A stretch of 7,575 bases of DNA from Fluviicola sp. (GTDB taxonomy: Bacteria > Bacteroidota > Bacteroidia > Flavobacteriales_D > Crocinitomicaceae): NCBI RefSeq assembly GCF_030151805.1, contig NZ_JASLCN010000196.1, forward strand, positions 1 through 7,575, written 5' to 3'. A program made the position numbers and the translations under genes. Below, one piece after another: positions 6,051 to 7,575 of the stretch; positions within the stretch are counted from its first letter, which is position 1, and every line of letters starts with the position of its first letter. The notes beneath the pieces were generated by a model. It was given only the letters and a program-made list of their open reading frames with translations, was not told the origin of the DNA and did not search any database.

Positions 6051-7048
6051 TAATTGAGTATTTGAACCAACATTTCTTTCAGCAATTGTCCGTCGGAGGT
6101 AGAGCTGTTTCCTACTCCTTTGGCTTTCAGGTCGTAATTATGAAGAATTTCTACGTTTCTTGCTAAAATCTTGGGTGGATAATTCGGGCTGTTGCGGACC
6201 AATTCTTTGGCCACATACGGATGCAAACCTACGGAAGAGGCAATCGCATCCGGGCTTTTATTCGGTGCGAAATGAACACGCATCATGTTTGTGAAAAGTT
6301 TAAATACGGACGGAATCACGACAATAATCGAATGATCTTTCGGGTTTTTCTCAAAATAATCGGCAATCTGCATGGCTTTCAGCGAGTCTCTGACTGCTAT
6401 GGCATTGACGAGTTCAAACACGTTGTAATCTTTCGAAATCCCGATGTTTTCTTCAATGTGAATATCGGAAATTTTGGTTCCTTTTTCAAGAACAATTGCC
6501 AGTTTATCGAGTTCGTTTACAATTCGCGACAGATCGTTTCCTAAAAACTCTCCCAGCAATGCTGCTGCTTTCGAGGTAATCTCATAGCCTTCGGAGCGAA
6601 CATAGGTTGCGATCCATTCGGTCAGGTTGTAGTCTTTGACTTTCTCTGATTTGAAGTTGACTCCGTATTTCGCAAGGTCTTTGGTGAATTTTCGTTTCCC
6701 GTCGAGTGCTTTGTATTTATGGCACAACACAAGGATGTTGGTTTCTACCAAATTCGGGAGCAATTTCTCCAACTCGTACAAGTCTTTGAGATCCTGCGCT
6801 TCGCGAATCACGACTACTTTTCGTGTTCCCATGAACGGAAAACTGCGTGCTTCGCTCATTAAGGTCATCACATCGATATCTCTGCCGTAATAAACCGCCA
6901 GGTTGAAATCTTTCTCCGATTCGTCTACTGCGTTTTCAATAATCGCGTCTGCAAGCACATCTATGAAATAGGGTTCTTCGCCATGTAGCACATACAAAGG
7001 CTGAAACGAGCCGTTTTTAATGTCCTTGAGAAGCGCTTTGTAATCCAT
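6050..7048 (-). CDS. holA: DNA polymerase III subunit delta (clamp loader)
   Basis: A 332-residue cytoplasmic clamp-loader subunit that opens the beta sliding clamp as part of the delta/delta-prime/tau-gamma complex. It shows the degenerate AAA+ architecture of HolA: LYVLHGEEPYFID (18-30) where a P-loop would sit in active AAA+ proteins, SEARSFPFMGTRKVVVIREA (65-84), and a DLSRIVNELDKLAI block typical of the delta middle domain. The C-terminal helical collar contains FELVNAIAVRD, and the protein ends at LLKEMLVQILN. Length is normal. The start is fixed: the codon directly before the ATG at 7048 is an in-frame TAA (7051-7049). It is the first gene of a three-gene - strand operon, with its stop overlapping the rsmE start by one base. 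A promoter-like box lies only 4 bases upstream. Confidence 0.96.
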   Translation of the reverse strand: MDYKALLKDIKNGSFQPLYVLHGEEPYFIDVLADAIIENAVDESEKDFNLAVYYGRDIDVMTLMSEARSFPFMGTRKVVVIREAQDLKDLYELEKLLPNLVETNILVLCHKYKALDGKRKFTKDLAKYGVNFKSEKVKDYNLTEWIATYVRSEGYEITSKAAALLGEFLGNDLSRIVNELDKLAIVLEKGTKISDIHIEENIGISKDYNVFELVNAIAVRDSLKAMQIADYFEKNPKDHSIIVVIPSVFKLFTNMMRVHFAPNKSPDAIASSVGLHPYVAKELVRNSPNYPPKILARNVEILHNYDLKAKGVGNSSTSDGQLLKEMLVQILN

Positions 7049-7094
7049 TTACCAAAATTACAAATTACGAATTACGAATTACGAATTATGGTAA
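7049..7094. repeat. Five-copy heptamer array bracketed by a 6-bp inverted repeat
   Basis: Five contiguous 7-base units fill 7055-7089: AAATTAC twice (7055-7068), GAATTAC twice (7069-7082), and a closing GAATTAT (7083-7089). TTACCA (7049-7054) and TGGTAA (7089-7094) are perfect reverse complements and enclose the array. The left arm is next to the holA start codon and contains the in-frame stop before it. The unit recurs at 7119-7146 and after argS at 1452-1465. Such short tandem repeats can change copy number by slippage. Confidence 0.85.
7053..7060 (-). promoter_or_regulatory. Candidate -7 box for the holA operon
   Basis: Read on the - strand, 7060-7053 is TAATTTTG, a perfect match to the Bacteroidota -7 consensus TAnnTTTG. 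About 21 bases upstream the heptamer array offers only TTCG (7085-7082) in place of the -33 TTTG. The box ends 4 bases before the holA ATG, so a transcript from it would be leaderless or nearly so. AT-rich repeats can produce such a match by chance. Confidence 0.3.
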
Positions 7095-7118
7095 GATAAT
7101 TGTTGAGATAGGAAATAT

Positions 7119-7146
7119 CAATTACGAAAGCCGAATTACGAATTAT
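7119..7146. repeat. Partial second heptamer block
   Basis: CAATTAC (7119-7125), then after a short break GAATTAC (7133-7139) and GAATTAT (7140-7146). The last two units repeat the end of the 7055-7089 array, including the final T variant, so one block may be a duplicate of the other. Confidence 0.65.
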
Positions 7147-7252
7147 GCATTTTACATTTTTGAGAAACCGAGTCCAGATTTGGTGAGTCGGGAGTTAAGA
7201 CTTGAAAACGGCTTTTTTGAGCTTAAATTCGCGGGAAACTCAGTAAAACCGC

Positions 7253-7270
7253 ATGTTAAACTTATAACAT
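7253..7270. repeat. 6-bp inverted repeat next to the 11-bp array
   Basis: ATGTTA (7253-7258) and TAACAT (7265-7270) are perfect reverse complements with a 6-base spacer. The 18-bp dyad ends 4 bases before the first 11-bp unit. It has the shape of a dimeric regulator's operator, but no regulator gene is in view. Confidence 0.4.
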
Positions 7271-7274
7271 TTTA

Positions 7275-7329
7275 ATACTGTATCTATACTTAACCCATAC
7301 TCTACCTATACAGTATCCATACAGTATCT
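7275..7329. repeat. Five-unit 11-bp tandem repeat, consensus ATACWGTAYCY
   Basis: Units begin with ATAC at 7275, 7286, 7297, 7308 and 7319, exactly 11 bases apart. Units 1, 4 and 5 are closest to consensus, each carrying the near-palindrome ATAC(A/T)GTAT; units 2 and 3 are degenerate in the middle. A further single TACAGTAT occurs at 7372-7379, out of phase. The period is close to one helical turn, so the units face the same side of the DNA. The array lies 227-281 bp upstream of holA. Its function is unknown. Confidence 0.8.
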
Positions 7330-7333
7330 TCCT

Positions 7334-7364
7334 ACAACCTGAATTTGGCTTTGGGGAAGGTTGT
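7334..7364. repeat. 7-bp inverted repeat followed by a T run
   Basis: ACAACCT (7334-7340) and AGGTTGT (7358-7364) pair perfectly around a 17-base loop, and the right arm merges into TTTT (7364-7367) on the + strand. It could be a weak terminator or an operator, but no + strand gene ends here. Confidence 0.4.
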
Positions 7365-7480
7365 TTTGGGTTACAGTATTGTATCGTAAAAAGAGTATTC
7401 CCTTGGGATTCACTTATCCTTCTCCTTTGGAGGGCGATTTCCCATTACATGGCAAATCTTGCACCATTGCCTAATTTCTC

Positions 7481-7507
7481 TTACTTTTTTCATTGCCAAA
7501 AAAGTAA
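7481..7507. repeat. 10-bp hairpin resembling a Bacteroidota dispersed repeat
   Basis: TTACTTTTTT (7481-7490) and AAAAAAGTAA (7498-7507) are perfect reverse complements around the loop CATTGCC. The following AAAAAGGCTAGGCCG, and the general form of a TTACTTTTT arm, a short loop and an AAAAAGTAA arm, resemble interspersed intergenic elements I recall from Bacteroidota genomes. CATTGCC also occurs at 7465-7471. The element probably continues past the window end. It also has terminator-like shape on the - strand. Copy number cannot be tested here. Confidence 0.5.
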
Positions 7508-7575
7508 ACAAAAAGGCTAGGCCGTACTCGAAAACCTGTAAACTACGCCGCATTACGCGAAAGCATTCAAAACTC

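Larger units (their letters stand above)
7049..7575. other. Gene-free, repeat-rich region upstream of holA
   Basis: No plausible coding frame, tRNA or rRNA was seen in these 527 bases on either strand. The region holds the heptamer array (7055-7089) and a partial copy (7119-7146), an inverted repeat (7253-7270), an 11-bp tandem array (7275-7329), another inverted repeat (7334-7364), and a hairpin of dispersed-repeat type (7481-7507). Between about 7147 and 7252 I see nothing recognisable. Whatever lies beyond 7575 is unknown. Confidence 0.65.

Noticed and set aside
7055..7329. CRISPR array
   Set aside because: The repeat units are 7 and 11 bases long with no spacers between them, and no cas gene is present.
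7408..7433. CTCC-TTT-GGAG mini hairpin
   Set aside because: The perfect stem is only 4 bp and outer positions rely on wobble pairs or mismatches; too weak to list.
7380..7575. A tRNA or other structured RNA gene in the right-hand region
   Set aside because: I found no cloverleaf arms, T-loop motif or CCA-like end; only the simple 7481-7507 hairpin stands out.

Overview
This window looks like ordinary chromosome from a member of the Bacteroidota, most likely the Flavobacteriales; a Crocinitomicaceae/Fluviicola-like host is an inference. Supporting signs are a secreted PKD protein ending in a type B sorting domain of the type IX secretion system (T9SS), starts without Shine-Dalgarno sequences, a perfect Bacteroidota-type -7 promoter box (TAnnTTTG) before holA, and a holA-rsmE-DUF4159 cluster. 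No phage, insertion sequence, CRISPR array, rRNA or tRNA gene was found.

Layout. Positions 1-1431 (+) hold the C-terminal four fifths of arginyl-tRNA synthetase. A 17-bp perfect hairpin (1517-1555) separates it from a convergent small GlsB/YeaQ-type membrane protein (1556-1804, -). After a gene-free, G-poor leader (1805-2126) comes a two-gene + strand unit: a 115-residue secreted protein of unknown function (2127-2474) and, one base later, a 716-residue secreted PKD/T9SS type B protein (2476-4626). A second convergent junction, with a weaker terminator candidate, leads to a tightly packed - strand operon transcribed from right to left: holA (7048-6050, DNA polymerase III delta), rsmE (6050-5370, 16S rRNA m3U1498 methyltransferase) and a secreted DUF4159 protein (5365-4709). 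The last 527 bases (7049-7575) have no gene but contain several repeats.

How the parts fit. argS, holA and rsmE are housekeeping genes of translation and replication. The DUF4159 protein is apparently co-transcribed with the last two although it is exported. The 2127-4626 pair is the accessory part: two exported proteins that appear translationally coupled, preceded by direct repeats at 21-bp spacing that resemble LytTR regulator sites.

The least expected material is non-coding. A heptamer array, (A/G)AATTAC, sits directly against the holA start codon, is bracketed by a 6-bp inverted repeat, and recurs after argS, where a perfect 18-bp palindrome interrupts it. Further upstream of holA lies an array of five 11-bp units (7275-7329), one unit per helical turn, flanked by two inverted repeats. 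I did not find a clear new multi-gene system; these arrays and the coupled secreted pair are the best candidates for a second look.
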